Assembly (NCBI RefSeq): GCF_000430005.1
Contig: NZ_AUCY01000004.1
Coordinates: forward strand, 62,001-126,000
DNA length: 64,000 nt
Source: Desulfovibrio cuneatus DSM 11391
GTDB lineage: Bacteria > Desulfobacterota > Desulfovibrionia > Desulfovibrionales > Desulfovibrionaceae
Direction: 5' to 3'
Under the pieces are notes generated by a model. It was not told the origin of the DNA, did not search any database, and saw only the letters and a list, made by a program, of their open reading frames with translations. Positions 50,030-60,001 of this stretch are shown here, one piece after another (the stretch's first letter is position 1; every line of letters begins with the position of its first letter). The translations under genes were made by a program, and so were the position numbers.

Positions 50030-50416
50030 ATGAAAGTGGCAGCCCTTCTCTTTGTTCTTGGCATTGGGTACCTTACCTTTTCTGGCCTGTTTGAAAATTC
50101 CATTTACTATGTGGGCGTTGCTGAAGCCCTTGAACTTACCCCCAAAGACCTGACCACGGCGCGTATTTTTGGCACCGTAAAGCCGGAAGACCTTTCCCAG
50201 GCTGCAAATGGTCAAGGGGTAACTTTTTTTCTTGCAGACAGTGCCGATACTTCACGTGTTATACGCGTTGTATATAAGGGCATGGTGCCAGACACATTCA
50301 AGGCTGGGGCAGAAGTATTTGTGGAAGGCTCCATTGATCATGCAAATACCAGCTTTAACGCCAGCACCCTTGTCACCAAGTGCCCTTCCAAGTACCAAAA
50401 GGAAAACCGTACTTAG
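50030..50416 (+). CDS. ccmE: Cytochrome c maturation protein CcmE, CxxxY type
   Basis: CcmE is a periplasmic, membrane-anchored haem chaperone. The 128-residue protein has an N-terminal membrane anchor (ALLFVLGIGYLTFSGLF), the OB-fold (YYVGVAEAL; ARIFGTV; VTFFLADSADTSRVIRVVYKG; AEVFVEGSI), and at the haem site C118-P-S-K-Y122 in place of the His-based HDExY motif. That CxxxY variant is known from Desulfovibrio desulfuricans, where it goes with a Ccm system lacking CcmG and CcmH. AAGGA lies 9 bases before the ATG. First gene of the ccm cluster; a 250-base gap with a hairpin precedes ccmF. Confidence 0.92.
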   Translation: MKVAALLFVLGIGYLTFSGLFENSIYYVGVAEALELTPKDLTTARIFGTVKPEDLSQAANGQGVTFFLADSADTSRVIRVVYKGMVPDTFKAGAEVFVEGSIDHANTSFNASTLVTKCPSKYQKENRT

Positions 50417-50430
50417 AGAAACGCCGCTTG

Positions 50431-50483
50431 AACGGCATGAAACGATTTTTGCCAGCCGGGTAAAGACTCTTTCATGCCGTTTT
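50431..50483 (+). terminator. Hairpin between ccmE and ccmF
   Basis: AACGGCATGAAA (50431-50442) pairs with TTTCATGCCGTT (50470-50481), followed by TTGCGC. Possible partial terminator or mRNA processing site separating ccmE from the rest. Confidence 0.55.
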
Positions 50484-50666
50484 GCGCTTTTCTTCAGGCG
50501 TTTTATCGTTGCCAAACTTAAGAAATTGGCAGCAGCATGTTTATTTTGTTATAAAATCAACGTGCATAGCGTTTCACATACCTTCACAATCACGTCTTTT
50601 TGTCTCTTTTTTTGGTAACATGCCGCCCGGAACAAAAAGATAGCCGGACCGTATTGAGGAGTTTCT

Positions 50667-52709
50667 ATGTATACTACCGCCCACCTTTTTCTGGTGGCGT
50701 CCTTTTTATGCGCGGTGTTCAGCACCGGGGCCTTGCTTACGCAATTGGCAACACAACGGAACAACCTGCTTGTATGGGCGGAACGAGCACACATGGCGCT
50801 CACCCTGCTTGTTACCGTGGCTGTGCTGGTATTGCTGTATGCCTTTACCACCTTTGACTTTTCTCTGGAATATGTTGCCCAGTATTCCGACCTTACCCTG
50901 CCCCTGTTTTACAGGCTAACAGCCTTGTGGGCCGGGCAGGCGGGCTCTCTGCTTTTTTGGGGTTGGTCTGTGGCACTTTGTGGCCTTGTTTTCATGCTGT
51001 GCCCTCCCTACCGCAACCTGAGTAACGAAACAAAGCTCTGGTACTGGGTGTTTTTCTTCACCATCATGGGTTTTTTCCTGCTGCTTATTACGGCCTGGAG
51101 CAACCCCTTTATTACCTTACCTGTTCCCCCGCGTGACGGCATGGGCTTGAACCCTTTGCTGCAAAACCCTGGCATGATATTCCACCCACCGCTCCTGTTT
51201 CTTGGGTACGGTGGTTTTGTGGTACCCGGCTGCCTTGCCCTGGCCCAAACCCTTTCCGGCCGCCTCCCCCCCAATGGCACGGGAGAATGTGTTGAACAAC
51301 CCTGGGCCGAAACGTCCCGCGCCTTCATTCTGGTAGCCTGGCTTTTGCTTACCGCAGGCATTGTGCTTGGGGCATGGTGGGCCTACATGGAACTTGGGTG
51401 GGGTGGTTACTGGGCATGGGACCCTGTGGAAAACGCATCCCTCATTCCCTGGCTTGTGGCAAGTGCCTACCTGCACACCGGCATTGTGGAATCGTACCGT
51501 GGCAAGCTGCGCCTTACTAACGTTTTTCTCATGGCACTCACCACCATTTCCGCTTTTTTTGCCACCTACCTTGTGCGCAGCGGAGTTATCCAGTCGCTGC
51601 ACGCCTACCCGGACGGCGGCGTGGGTAAACCTCTGCTTTTGTTTGTGCTTGCAAGCCTTTTGCTGGCCATTGTTATTCCTGCATGCAGCAAGGAGCGCTC
51701 ACCAGAAATTGGCGGCGTGAATACCAAGGAAGGGCTTCTCAGCTTTGTGGCCTGGTTCCTGCTTGCTCTTGCTATTATCATTCTTATTGCCACCATTTGG
51801 CCTGTTATTATCGCTGGCGTTATTGGCATTAGCGACATTCTTCCTAAAACATGGCAAGCGGCCCTGCCCCAAAAACCCATGGGCCTTGAACCGGCATTTT
51901 ATAACCGCACCTGCCTGCCCCTGTTTGCCTGCCTTGCGGCCCTGCTGATAATTTGCCCATTCCGCCAATGGAAAAATGGCTGGAACAACCCCAAGGCCCT
52001 TGTGGGGGCGCTGGCTGTTACCCTTTTTGCTGTGGCAATTTCATGGAAGATGGGCATAACCCATCCTGTGGCCCTGCTGGCAAGCGGTGCTTCCTTTGGG
52101 GCACTCGGTGGCATTGTACTGATGTTTGCCCTCAAACCCTCCCTGCTTACCATCAGGCAAACCCTGGCGGCCCATGGCGTACACATTGGCCTGCTCCTTA
52201 CAGTGGCAGGTGTGGCGTTTTCCGGACCGTACCAATCTACCTATTCCCTTGTGCTGCATAAGGAAAAAAGCCGTGCAGCCACCATTAGCAGTTTTGTGAA
52301 AAGCCAAAGCCTGCTCCCCCTTTCCGGGGAATATACCGTTACCTTGAACGAACTGTATGAAGGGCAATCTTTGCACCAGGCCAATGGCGTGCCCCACTAC
52401 CGCTTCCTCAAGGCAGAAATCAGCGTATTTCGCAACAACAGCTTTGTAGGTAAGCTGGAACCGCAAGTGCGGGTGTATTCCAGCAGTCCCAACCAGCCCT
52501 TCCGCGAGGTTTCCACGGTGTTCAGCCTTGGCAATGAACTGTACGCCACTCTTTCTCATATTGATGAACTGGGCAACGCACACCTGCAAATCAACGTGAA
52601 CCCGCTGGTAAACTGGCTGTGGCTTGGCGGCATTGTCATGTGTCTGTTCCCCTTCCTTGGCCTTGCCCCGCGCAGGCGCAGGGGGGCGGCTACGGCCCAA
52701 GAGATTTAG
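50667..52709 (+). CDS. ccmF: Cytochrome c haem lyase subunit CcmF
   Basis: CcmF is the integral-membrane haem lyase/reductase that takes haem from CcmE and attaches it to apocytochromes. The 680-residue protein has about 15 helices, with the tryptophan-rich WWD segment WGGYWAWDPVENASLIPWLV near residue 248, the conserved histidine segments MIFHPPLLFLGYG near 170 and SLHAYPDGGVGK near 308, and a C-terminal periplasmic domain ending in a last helix (WLWLGGIVMCLFPFLGL). GAGGAG precedes the ATG. Because CcmH and CcmG are not in the cluster, it must work without them. Expected length and complete. Confidence 0.95.
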   Translation: MYTTAHLFLVASFLCAVFSTGALLTQLATQRNNLLVWAERAHMALTLLVTVAVLVLLYAFTTFDFSLEYVAQYSDLTLPLFYRLTALWAGQAGSLLFWGWSVALCGLVFMLCPPYRNLSNETKLWYWVFFFTIMGFFLLLITAWSNPFITLPVPPRDGMGLNPLLQNPGMIFHPPLLFLGYGGFVVPGCLALAQTLSGRLPPNGTGECVEQPWAETSRAFILVAWLLLTAGIVLGAWWAYMELGWGGYWAWDPVENASLIPWLVASAYLHTGIVESYRGKLRLTNVFLMALTTISAFFATYLVRSGVIQSLHAYPDGGVGKPLLLFVLASLLLAIVIPACSKERSPEIGGVNTKEGLLSFVAWFLLALAIIILIATIWPVIIAGVIGISDILPKTWQAALPQKPMGLEPAFYNRTCLPLFACLAALLIICPFRQWKNGWNNPKALVGALAVTLFAVAISWKMGITHPVALLASGASFGALGGIVLMFALKPSLLTIRQTLAAHGVHIGLLLTVAGVAFSGPYQSTYSLVLHKEKSRAATISSFVKSQSLLPLSGEYTVTLNELYEGQSLHQANGVPHYRFLKAEISVFRNNSFVGKLEPQVRVYSSSPNQPFREVSTVFSLGNELYATLSHIDELGNAHLQINVNPLVNWLWLGGIVMCLFPFLGLAPRRRRGAATAQEI

Positions 52710-52742
52710 TTTTTTTGGGGAGGCAGAGCCTCCCCAAAAAAA
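52710..52742. repeat. Perfect 15 bp hairpin between ccmF and ccmA
   Basis: TTTTTTTGGGGAGGC (52710-52724), loop AGA, and GCCTCCCCAAAAAAA (52728-52742) form an exact hairpin, starting at the ccmF stop codon. The T-run precedes the GC stem and pairs with the following A-run, so no free U-tract is left for a normal plus-strand terminator. It may stabilise the ccmF mRNA or reduce read-through into ccmA. Confidence 0.7.
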
Positions 52743-52772
52743 TTCACTACCCCTTAACCACCTATTTTTGCC

Positions 52773-53453
52773 ATGTATGCAGCCCTTCACGCAGTCACCC
52801 AGTTTTACGGCAGCCGCCTTGTGTTCAAGGGGGTAAGCTTGCGTGTGGAACCGGGACAAGTGCTGCTACTGGCTGGCCCCAACGGGGCTGGCAAAAGCAC
52901 CCTCATGCGCCTGCTGGCCGGGCTCCTGCTGCCTACGCAAGGCACTGTCAGCTTTGGGGAAGCCTTGCAGCACAACAGGCAAGCCCTTGCCTACCTTGGG
53001 CACCAATCTTTTTTGTACCCGGAACTTACCGCCCTGGAAAATTTGCACTTCTGGAATGCCTGGGAAGGCGGCAAGGCCACCCGGAGCATGTGCGAAGCCG
53101 TGCTTGAAAGGGTAAACCTGCTCCCCTTTGCGGATGAAAAGGTAAAAGGATTTTCCCGTGGCATGGCCCAGCGCCTGACCCTTGCCAGGGTGTTGTTGCA
53201 AAACCCGCTCCTGCTATTACTGGATGAACCCGCCTCCGGGCTGGATACCCAGTCTTCCACCATGCTCCATGCTGAAATTGCTGCCGCAAAACAACGCGGC
53301 GCTGCTGTGGTGTGGATAAGCCACCACATTGCCCACGACATTGCTCTGGCAGATGCCGTGGCCCTGCTGGAACACAAACGCCTTGCCTTTTACGGCACTC
53401 CTGCAGAATTCGCTACCCGGAGCACAGCGGAACCCGCTGGAGGTGCCGCATGA
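52773..53453 (+). CDS. ccmA: Haem exporter ATP-binding protein CcmA
   Basis: CcmA is the ABC ATPase of the CcmABCD complex, which releases haem-loaded CcmE. The 226-residue protein has Walker A LAGPNGAGKST near residue 34, a signature-like FSRGMAQRLTLAR near 128, Walker B LLLLLDEPASGLD near 150 and the switch His in VWISHHIAHD. The LSGGQ signature is replaced by FSRGM, as usual in CcmA. Start at 52773 has a weak ribosome site. Overlaps ccmB by 4 bases. Confidence 0.93.
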   Translation: MYAALHAVTQFYGSRLVFKGVSLRVEPGQVLLLAGPNGAGKSTLMRLLAGLLLPTQGTVSFGEALQHNRQALAYLGHQSFLYPELTALENLHFWNAWEGGKATRSMCEAVLERVNLLPFADEKVKGFSRGMAQRLTLARVLLQNPLLLLLDEPASGLDTQSSTMLHAEIAAAKQRGAAVVWISHHIAHDIALADAVALLEHKRLAFYGTPAEFATRSTAEPAGGAA

Positions 53454-54124
53454 TGCGCTCTGCCCTGACTCTGTTCCAAAAGGATATCCGCCTGCTCCTC
53501 GGGCGCGGTTCAGGCCTTGTGCAGGCACTGCTCCTGGGCTTTCTGCTCATATTTTTGTTCAGCCTTTCGGCAGACATGGCAACCCCCACCACAGCCAAGG
53601 CGGCAGCAGCCATTTTCTGGATGGCTTCAGCCTTCTGCCAGGTGCTTATTTTCAACACCCTGTATGGCTATGAAGAAGGCCAGGGCCAGCGCCTTGGCCT
53701 GTTACTGGGCAAAACCCCGCCCCAGGCCGTATGGCTTGGAAAAGGGGCCGCAGCCCTGGTGGCCCTGCTGTTGGTTCAGGCCTTGCTGTTGCCTGCCATT
53801 GCTGTATTTTTACGCCAGGGGTTTGTGGCCCTGTGGCCCCAGGCCATTTTGGCCCTTGTGCTGGCAAACCTCGGGGGGGTTGGCCTTGGTTCGCTCTTGG
53901 GTGCCCTTTCCCAGGGGCAGGGGGCCAAAGAATCGCTCCTCAGCATAATTCTGTTTCCGTTGTTACTCCCCCTGTTCCTTATGGGCATTTTCGTGTTTGC
54001 CGCTGCCTTTACCGGGGAACACACCCAGGAAGTGGGCGCATGGTTACGCCTTGCCGCTGCCTTTGATGGAACCTTTTTAGGAGCCGCATACCTGCTGTTT
54101 CCTTACATATACACGGCGGAATAA
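53450..54124 (+). CDS. ccmB: Haem exporter membrane protein CcmB
   Basis: CcmB is the permease partner of CcmA. The 224-residue protein has six predicted helices (LVQALLLGFLLIFLFSLSA, AAIFWMASAFCQVLIFNTLY, AALVALLLVQALLLPAIAVF, and others) and the CcmB-like start LFQKDIRLLLGRG. The ATG at 53450 lies in an ATGA overlap with the ccmA stop, so the longer frame starting at 53312 is ruled out. Ends with FPYIYTAE. Confidence 0.92.
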   Translation: MMRSALTLFQKDIRLLLGRGSGLVQALLLGFLLIFLFSLSADMATPTTAKAAAAIFWMASAFCQVLIFNTLYGYEEGQGQRLGLLLGKTPPQAVWLGKGAAALVALLLVQALLLPAIAVFLRQGFVALWPQAILALVLANLGGVGLGSLLGALSQGQGAKESLLSIILFPLLLPLFLMGIFVFAAAFTGEHTQEVGAWLRLAAAFDGTFLGAAYLLFPYIYTAE

Positions 54125-54159
54125 CCACCGCCATGGACTGTTTTACCAGGAAGACAATG

Positions 54160-54879
54160 ATGCACACCCCCAAAAACAACGCCCTCCGCACCAACTACAC
54201 TCCCTTTTGCCCCTGGGCCGGAATACTGGCCCTGCTAGGTGGCGTTGCCCTGGCAGCCTGCCAGTGGCTCATTTTTGTGTATGCCCCGGTGGAGGCCACC
54301 CTGGGCCTGCCCCAAAAGATTTTTTACCTGCATGTGCCCCTGGCATGGTGGGGCATGCTCAGCTTTTTCCTGACCTTTGTGGCCAGCGCATTATACTTGA
54401 AACATGGCACGCCCCGCTGGGACATGCTGGCAGAATCCGCTGCGGAAGCTGGCCTGTTACTGGCAGGCCTTGCCCTGGTGGCAGGCTCCTTCTGGGCCCG
54501 TGCTTCCTGGGGGGTGTGGTGGATTTGGGACGCACGCCTCACAACCACCCTTATCATGTGCTTTACCTACGCAGGCTATCTTATTATTCGCCGCCTGGAC
54601 ATGCCGGAAATGCGGCGCAACAAGGTGGCTGCGGTGGTGGGTATTGTGGCGTTCCTGGATGTTCCCCTGGTATACATTTCCTCGCGTTTGTGGAGCTTCA
54701 TCCACCCGCCCTCCGTGCAGCTTGATTCCGATATGCGCCTTGTCATGTGGCTGTGTGTTGGGGCGTGCAGCTTCTTCTGGGCCGGGCTGGTCACCTTGCG
54801 CTTCAGCCTAGCCGCCACGGAACGCACCCTGAACACCCTCACGGCCCAGCAGTTAGCCGCCCAAAGCGCCAAAGAATAG
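54160..54879 (+). CDS. ccmC: Haem-handling membrane protein CcmC
   Basis: CcmC loads haem onto CcmE. About 239 residues, six helices, with the WWD-family segment SWGVWWIWDARLTTTLIMCF near residue 115, conserved His residues in FYLHVPLAWWGM and FIHPPSVQ, and a final helix (LCVGACSFFWAGLVTL). The start is taken at 54160, with AGGAAG 6 bases upstream; 54157 and 54133 are in-frame alternatives. About 36 bp after ccmB. Confidence 0.93.
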   Translation: MHTPKNNALRTNYTPFCPWAGILALLGGVALAACQWLIFVYAPVEATLGLPQKIFYLHVPLAWWGMLSFFLTFVASALYLKHGTPRWDMLAESAAEAGLLLAGLALVAGSFWARASWGVWWIWDARLTTTLIMCFTYAGYLIIRRLDMPEMRRNKVAAVVGIVAFLDVPLVYISSRLWSFIHPPSVQLDSDMRLVMWLCVGACSFFWAGLVTLRFSLAATERTLNTLTAQQLAAQSAKE

Positions 54880-54899
54880 GAACACTATTATATTCCCTT

Positions 54900-54935
54900 G
54901 GACAAGGCATGCTTTCCTCAAAAAATGCTTTGTCC
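54900..54935 (+). terminator. Hairpin after ccmC
   Basis: GGACAAGGCAT (54900-54910) pairs with ATGCTTTGTCC (54925-54935) with one wobble, followed by TTAA. It lies 20 bases past the ccmC stop, just before mini-element copy B, and may reduce transcription into ccmD. Confidence 0.5.
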
Positions 54936-54938
54936 TTA

Positions 54939-55091
54939 AGGAAGCATTGATGAATTAGCATGTTGGAAACGCGTAGTTATTTCGTTTGGCAAGGCACAAG
55001 CTTTTTTTGAAGCAGGAGTGGACTCTTCCGTCCTCGACTGTTTCAAAAAAAGCAAAGTAACGCCGCCAAACGGAATAAATCAGTGTTTCCT
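54939..55091. mobile_element. TA-flanked palindromic mini-element, copy B, inside the ccm operon
   Basis: Second copy. Ends are AGGAAGCATTGAT and ATCAGTGTTTCCT, flanked by TA at 54937-54938 and 55092-55093. The interior has TTTCGTTTGGCAAGGC, AAGCTTTTTTTGAAGCAGGA, CTCGACTGTTTCAAAAAAAG and CGCCGCCAAACGGAATAAAT. It shares long identical stretches with copy A (for example ACGCGTAGTTATTTCG) but lacks A's central ~80 bp. It separates ccmC from ccmD by about 250 bases. The whole element can fold into one long stem. Confidence 0.78.
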
Positions 55092-55126
55092 TAAAAAAAC
55101 AACTGAATACCGTTAAGGAGTACCAT

Positions 55127-55270
55127 ATGAATAATGCTCTGTGGGTTATGTATGCTGGCATGGTTTGCTGGGGGGGCATTGGCCTGTACCTTTTTTTCCT
55201 TGCGCGCAAACAGCGTGCCCTTACCACCCGCCTGAATCGCCTTGCCCAACTTATGGAGAATGAAGAATGA
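55127..55270 (+). CDS. ccmD: Small membrane protein CcmD-like
   Basis: A 47-residue protein starting MNNALWVMYAGMVCWGGIGL, a single hydrophobic helix, then a basic, charged tail (ARKQRALTTRLNRLAQLMEN). This is the size and layout of CcmD, the small helper that releases CcmE from CcmC-ABC. AAGGAG lies 6 bases before the ATG, and the stop overlaps the next start (ATGA). Weak sequence conservation of CcmD means the call is mostly by position and topology. Confidence 0.75.
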   Translation: MNNALWVMYAGMVCWGGIGLYLFFLARKQRALTTRLNRLAQLMENEE

Positions 55271-55872
55271 GCAGCACAACCTACCCCAAAAGCGTTCGCA
55301 ATGGGGTTCTCTCCCTTATGGTTGCGGCCATTGCCGCCATGTTCCTTGCCTCGTTCACCGCTTTTTTTCCTGGCACCTCTCAGCAGAGCAAGCAAGCTGC
55401 CACAGAACGTGGCACCACGGCCCCGAATACTGCCGAAGCGGAAAGCGCCGCCTTCGGTTTTTCTGCCCAAACAACCGACACCCTGGGCCAGCTCATGGGC
55501 CGCTTGCAGCGCGAACCAGACAACGTAGACCTGTTGCTGGACATAAGCACTCTGTTTTTAGACAACCAGGGCTATGACCAGGCCAAAAACTTCCTGACCC
55601 GCGCCGTAGTGACAGACCCCACCAACCTTGATGCACGCATGATGCTTGGGCGCTGCTTGTACCTGCAAGACAATGTAGAAGGCGCAGCACGGGCATTTGA
55701 AGACATTCTTGCCCTGCAACCGTACGCCCCTGCCATGATCAACCTGGGCATTCTGTACAAACACCACTTGAACCGTGTGGCAGAAGCCAAAGCCATTTTC
55801 GAAAAAGTTCTGCAAACTCCTGGGGTGGATGAAGAACTCACCGCCAAGGCCCGCCAGGAACTGGAAAAATAG
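55267..55872 (+). CDS. Membrane-anchored TPR protein of the ccm operon (CcmI/H-like role)
   Basis: A 201-residue protein with an N-terminal anchor (VLSLMVAAIAAMFLASFTAFF), a linker rich in Ala/Thr/Glu, and two to three TPR repeats (DLLLDISTLFLDNQGYDQAK, ARMMLGRCLYLQDNVEGAAR, MINLGILYKHHLNRVAEAKA). In ccm systems, TPR domains bind apocytochrome c C-termini. No thioredoxin-like CxxC (CcmG) or CcmH LRCxxC motif is present in this or neighbouring genes. Its start overlaps the ccmD stop by 4 bases. Confidence 0.8.
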   Translation: MSSTTYPKSVRNGVLSLMVAAIAAMFLASFTAFFPGTSQQSKQAATERGTTAPNTAEAESAAFGFSAQTTDTLGQLMGRLQREPDNVDLLLDISTLFLDNQGYDQAKNFLTRAVVTDPTNLDARMMLGRCLYLQDNVEGAARAFEDILALQPYAPAMINLGILYKHHLNRVAEAKAIFEKVLQTPGVDEELTAKARQELEK

Positions 55873-55908
55873 ATTCCTTGCAATACCCTGCATTTTAATA
55901 TTCTGCAC

Positions 55909-55968
55909 CAAACCCGCCAAGGCCAGTACAGGAAAAAGTCTTTCCCCTGCACTCCCCTTGGCGGTTTA
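55909..55968 (+). terminator. Hairpin ending the ccm operon
   Basis: AAACCCGCCAAGG and CCTTGGCGGTTT pair over about 12 bases with one bulge, with a ~35-base loop, followed by TAGGTTCTC. It lies about 40 bases after the last ccm-cluster gene. Confidence 0.6.
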
Positions 55969-56051
55969 GGTTCTCTCAATGGAATACTCTCCAAATAGGG
56001 CGCAATACCTGCAAATAAATCAGTATTCGGCCACCTTGCAGACGTGAGCCC

Positions 56052-56081
56052 TTGACACAGGCTTGCCTTGCGCCATAAAGT
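56052..56081 (+). promoter_or_regulatory. Sigma-70-like promoter upstream of guaB
   Basis: TTGACA at 56052-56057 and TAAAGT at 56076-56081 are separated by 18 bases, about 80 bases upstream of the guaB start. No purine riboswitch was recognised in the leader. Confidence 0.5.
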
Positions 56082-56150
56082 AGCAGATTACCTCGCGCGC
56101 TGCCTTTTGGTGCAAGGCCCGCGCATGTTCACAAGCGCCTGTAAAGTTGA

Positions 56151-57623
<1,473 letters not shown>

Positions 57624-57625
57624 AT

Positions 57626-59167
57626 ATGAAAGAACATCGCACCGTTCTTATAATTGATTTTGGTTCCCAGTATACCCAGCTTATTGCCCGCCGCGTGCGC
57701 GAAGCTGGAATTTACTCCCGCATTTTGCCCTGCACTTGCACGGCAGACCAAATTCGTGAAGCAAAACCCGACGCCATCATCCTTTCCGGCGGCCCGGACG
57801 ATGTAGGTGAGCCAGGCGCCCCTACCCTGCACCCGGTGGTGCTGGAGCTTGGCGTGCCTGTGCTGGGCATTTGCTACGGCATGCAGCTTTTGGCCCACAC
57901 CCTGGGCGGGGAGCTTGGCGTTTCCCACACCCGCGAATACGGCAGGGCCACCCTGGCACCCCAGGCCAACTGCGGCCTGTGGCAGGGCATTGGGGAAAAG
58001 GAATTTACGGTATGGATGTCGCATGGCAACACCGTAACCAAAATGCCCCAAGGCTTCACCGCCACCGCCTGCACCAAAGACCTGCCCCTTGCTGCCATGG
58101 CAGACGAAGCGCGTAAAATTTACGCCGTGCAATTCCACCCGGAAGTGCACCACACGGAGAATGGCACCTGCATGATCCAAAACTTCCTGTTCCGCATTGC
58201 CGGGCTGGAAAAAGACTGGACCATGACCTCGTTCATTGACACAGCCATTGCCCAGGCAAAAGCCCAGGCCGGTAACAGCAACGTGGTATTGGGCCTTTCC
58301 GGTGGTATTGATTCCACCGTGGTAGCAGCCCTGCTGCACAAGGCCATTGGCCCGCAACTGCACTGTATTTTTGTGGATACTGGCCTTATGCGTCACAATG
58401 AAGCAGAAGAAGTGGTGGCTGCCTTTAAAAAATACATGCCCGGCCTGAACCTGCACCACGTGAAAGCACAAGACCTGTTTCTAGGCCGCCTTGCTGGTGT
58501 GGAAAACCCGGAAGAAAAACGCAAAATTATTGGACACTCCTTCATTGAAGTGTTTGATAAAGAAGCCCACTCCATTGAAAATGTGGCCTTCCTGGCCCAG
58601 GGCACTGTGTACCCGGACGTTATTGAGTCTTACTCTGCCAAGGGTGTGGTCATTAAAAGCCACCACAACGTGGGCGGCCTGCCGGAAACCATGAAGCTTT
58701 CCCTTATTGAACCATTACGTGAACTTTTCAAAGATGAAGTGCGCGCCGTGGGGCTGGAGCTGGGATTGCCCGAAGAACTGGTGTGGCGCCATCCTTTCCC
58801 AGGCCCTGGCCTTGCCATTCGGGTGCTGGGTGCTGTTTCGGAAGAGCGCCTGGCTACATTGCGCCTTGCAGACCACATTGTGCAGCAGGAATTGCGCAGC
58901 ACAGGCTGGTACCGCAAAGTGTGGCAAGGGTTTGCCGTGCTGTTGCCCCTGCAAACCGTTGGGGTAATGGGCGACGCCCGCACCTATGAAAATGTGGTGG
59001 CCCTGCGCATTGTAAATAGTGTGGATGCCATGACAGCCGACTGGGCCCGCTTGCCAGACGATGTACTGGACCGCATTTCTTCACGCATTATCAGTGAAGT
59101 GAAAGGTATTAACCGGGTTGTGTACGACATTTCGTCCAAGCCCCCCAGCACCATTGAGTGGGAATAA
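57626..59167 (+). CDS. guaA: GMP synthase (glutamine-hydrolysing) GuaA
   Basis: GuaA aminates XMP to GMP. The 513-residue protein has an N-terminal glutaminase ([37 protein letters not shown] with nucleophile Cys; FHPEV-type HPEVHH), the ATP pyrophosphatase loop [19 protein letters not shown], and the C-terminal dimerisation domain ending [13 protein letters not shown] lies 6 bases upstream. The GGPxSV motif reads GGPDDVGE, a mild variation. Complete and normal length. Confidence 0.96.
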   Translation: MKEHRTVLIIDFGSQYTQLIARRVREAGIYSRILPCTCTADQIREAKPDAIILSGGPDDVGEPGAPTLHPVVLELGVPVLGICYGMQLLAHTLGGELGVSHTREYGRATLAPQANCGLWQGIGEKEFTVWMSHGNTVTKMPQGFTATACTKDLPLAAMADEARKIYAVQFHPEVHHTENGTCMIQNFLFRIAGLEKDWTMTSFIDTAIAQAKAQAGNSNVVLGLSGGIDSTVVAALLHKAIGPQLHCIFVDTGLMRHNEAEEVVAAFKKYMPGLNLHHVKAQDLFLGRLAGVENPEEKRKIIGHSFIEVFDKEAHSIENVAFLAQGTVYPDVIESYSAKGVVIKSHHNVGGLPETMKLSLIEPLRELFKDEVRAVGLELGLPEELVWRHPFPGPGLAIRVLGAVSEERLATLRLADHIVQQELRSTGWYRKVWQGFAVLLPLQTVGVMGDARTYENVVALRIVNSVDAMTADWARLPDDVLDRISSRIISEVKGINRVVYDISSKPPSTIEWE

Positions 59168-59187
59168 CTTCCAAGTGTGTTTTGAAA

Positions 59188-59219
59188 CCGCCTTGCCTTT
59201 ACTTGTAAGGGCAAGGCGG
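59188..59219 (+). terminator. Hairpin after guaA
   Basis: CCGCCTTGCC (59188-59197) pairs with GGCAAGGCGG (59210-59219), loop of 12. No T-run follows. A 14 bp palindrome CGGCACTAGTGCCG lies downstream at 59232-59245, perhaps an operator of the tatBC genes. Confidence 0.6.
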
Positions 59220-59290
59220 CATTGAGTGGCCCGGCACTAGTGCCGTCATGCATGCGTTCCCGGCGCTACTGCCCAGGGTAAAGGTGAGTT

Positions 59291-60001
59291 ATGTTTGGAA
59301 TCGGATCAACAGAATTTATTGTTATTATCCTTGTTGCCGTGCTTGTTCTTGGGCCGGAACACTTGCCCAAGGTAATGCGAACATTCAGCAAGGTGATGTC
59401 TGACTTTCGCCGCGTCAGCACAGATTTTCAGCGCACCATGAACCTGGAAGCCCTGGATCTGGAAAAGCAGCAGGCCGCAGCCAAACCAAAAAAGAAAAAA
59501 AGCCTCAAAACCCCCAATGCGGCTCCTTCTGAAGAATTACAAGAAGCCACCACAGCAGAAACAGCCCCCCCCGCTCCAGCAAGCTCCCAGGCGGGCGGGC
59601 AAGATGATATGGTTGCTGCCGCCACCGCTGCAACGGAAGCGGCTGAAGCTGGCAACTCTGCCCAAAGTGTTGAGACCACGGTTACCGCAGCCACCATGGC
59701 TGCCAACACCCTTGCCCCAGGGCAAGAAGCGGCCCCTGCGCCGGAATACCCCGTACAGCAAGCAGAAACGGCTGCACCTGCCCAGCAAGGCACACCCGTT
59801 ACGACTACTGCTGTGGCAGAGGCAACGCCACCAGCGGCACCCCATGCAGAACATTCCCCAAGCCATAACCTTGGTGTAAATACTGCCGCCCTGTTCGACC
59901 TGGCTGCCCTTGCCGAACAACAACAGCGTGAAGCCCTGGCCGAAGCCCAGAAAAAAGCTGAAGCAGTAGCACTGCAACAAGAGCAGGGAACGCCGGCATG
60001 A
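59291..60001 (+). CDS. tatB: Twin-arginine translocase subunit TatB
   Basis: TatB with TatC forms the receptor for twin-arginine signal peptides. The 236-residue protein starts MFGIGSTEFIVIILVAVLVL, the TatB membrane helix with the conserved Glu near residue 8, then GPEHLPKVMRTFSKVMSDFR, the hinge and amphipathic helix. The rest is a long Ala/Pro/Glu/Thr-rich disordered tail (residues about 65-236), longer than usual. The final codons overlap the tatC start (ATGA). Confidence 0.9.
   Translation: MFGIGSTEFIVIILVAVLVLGPEHLPKVMRTFSKVMSDFRRVSTDFQRTMNLEALDLEKQQAAAKPKKKKSLKTPNAAPSEELQEATTAETAPPAPASSQAGGQDDMVAAATAATEAAEAGNSAQSVETTVTAATMAANTLAPGQEAAPAPEYPVQQAETAAPAQQGTPVTTTAVAEATPPAAPHAEHSPSHNLGVNTAALFDLAALAEQQQREALAEAQKKAEAVALQQEQGTPA

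Noticed and set aside
49855-50103. An 82-codon minus-strand frame starting MEFSNRPEKVRYP, protein-like in part.
   Set aside because: It has no ribosome site, overlaps the candidate RNA and the ccmE start, and matches no family; it is probably a shadow.
54955-55470. A 171-codon minus-strand frame spanning copy B and the ccmD/TPR genes.
   Set aside because: It overlaps two well-supported plus-strand genes, and its end is element-derived.
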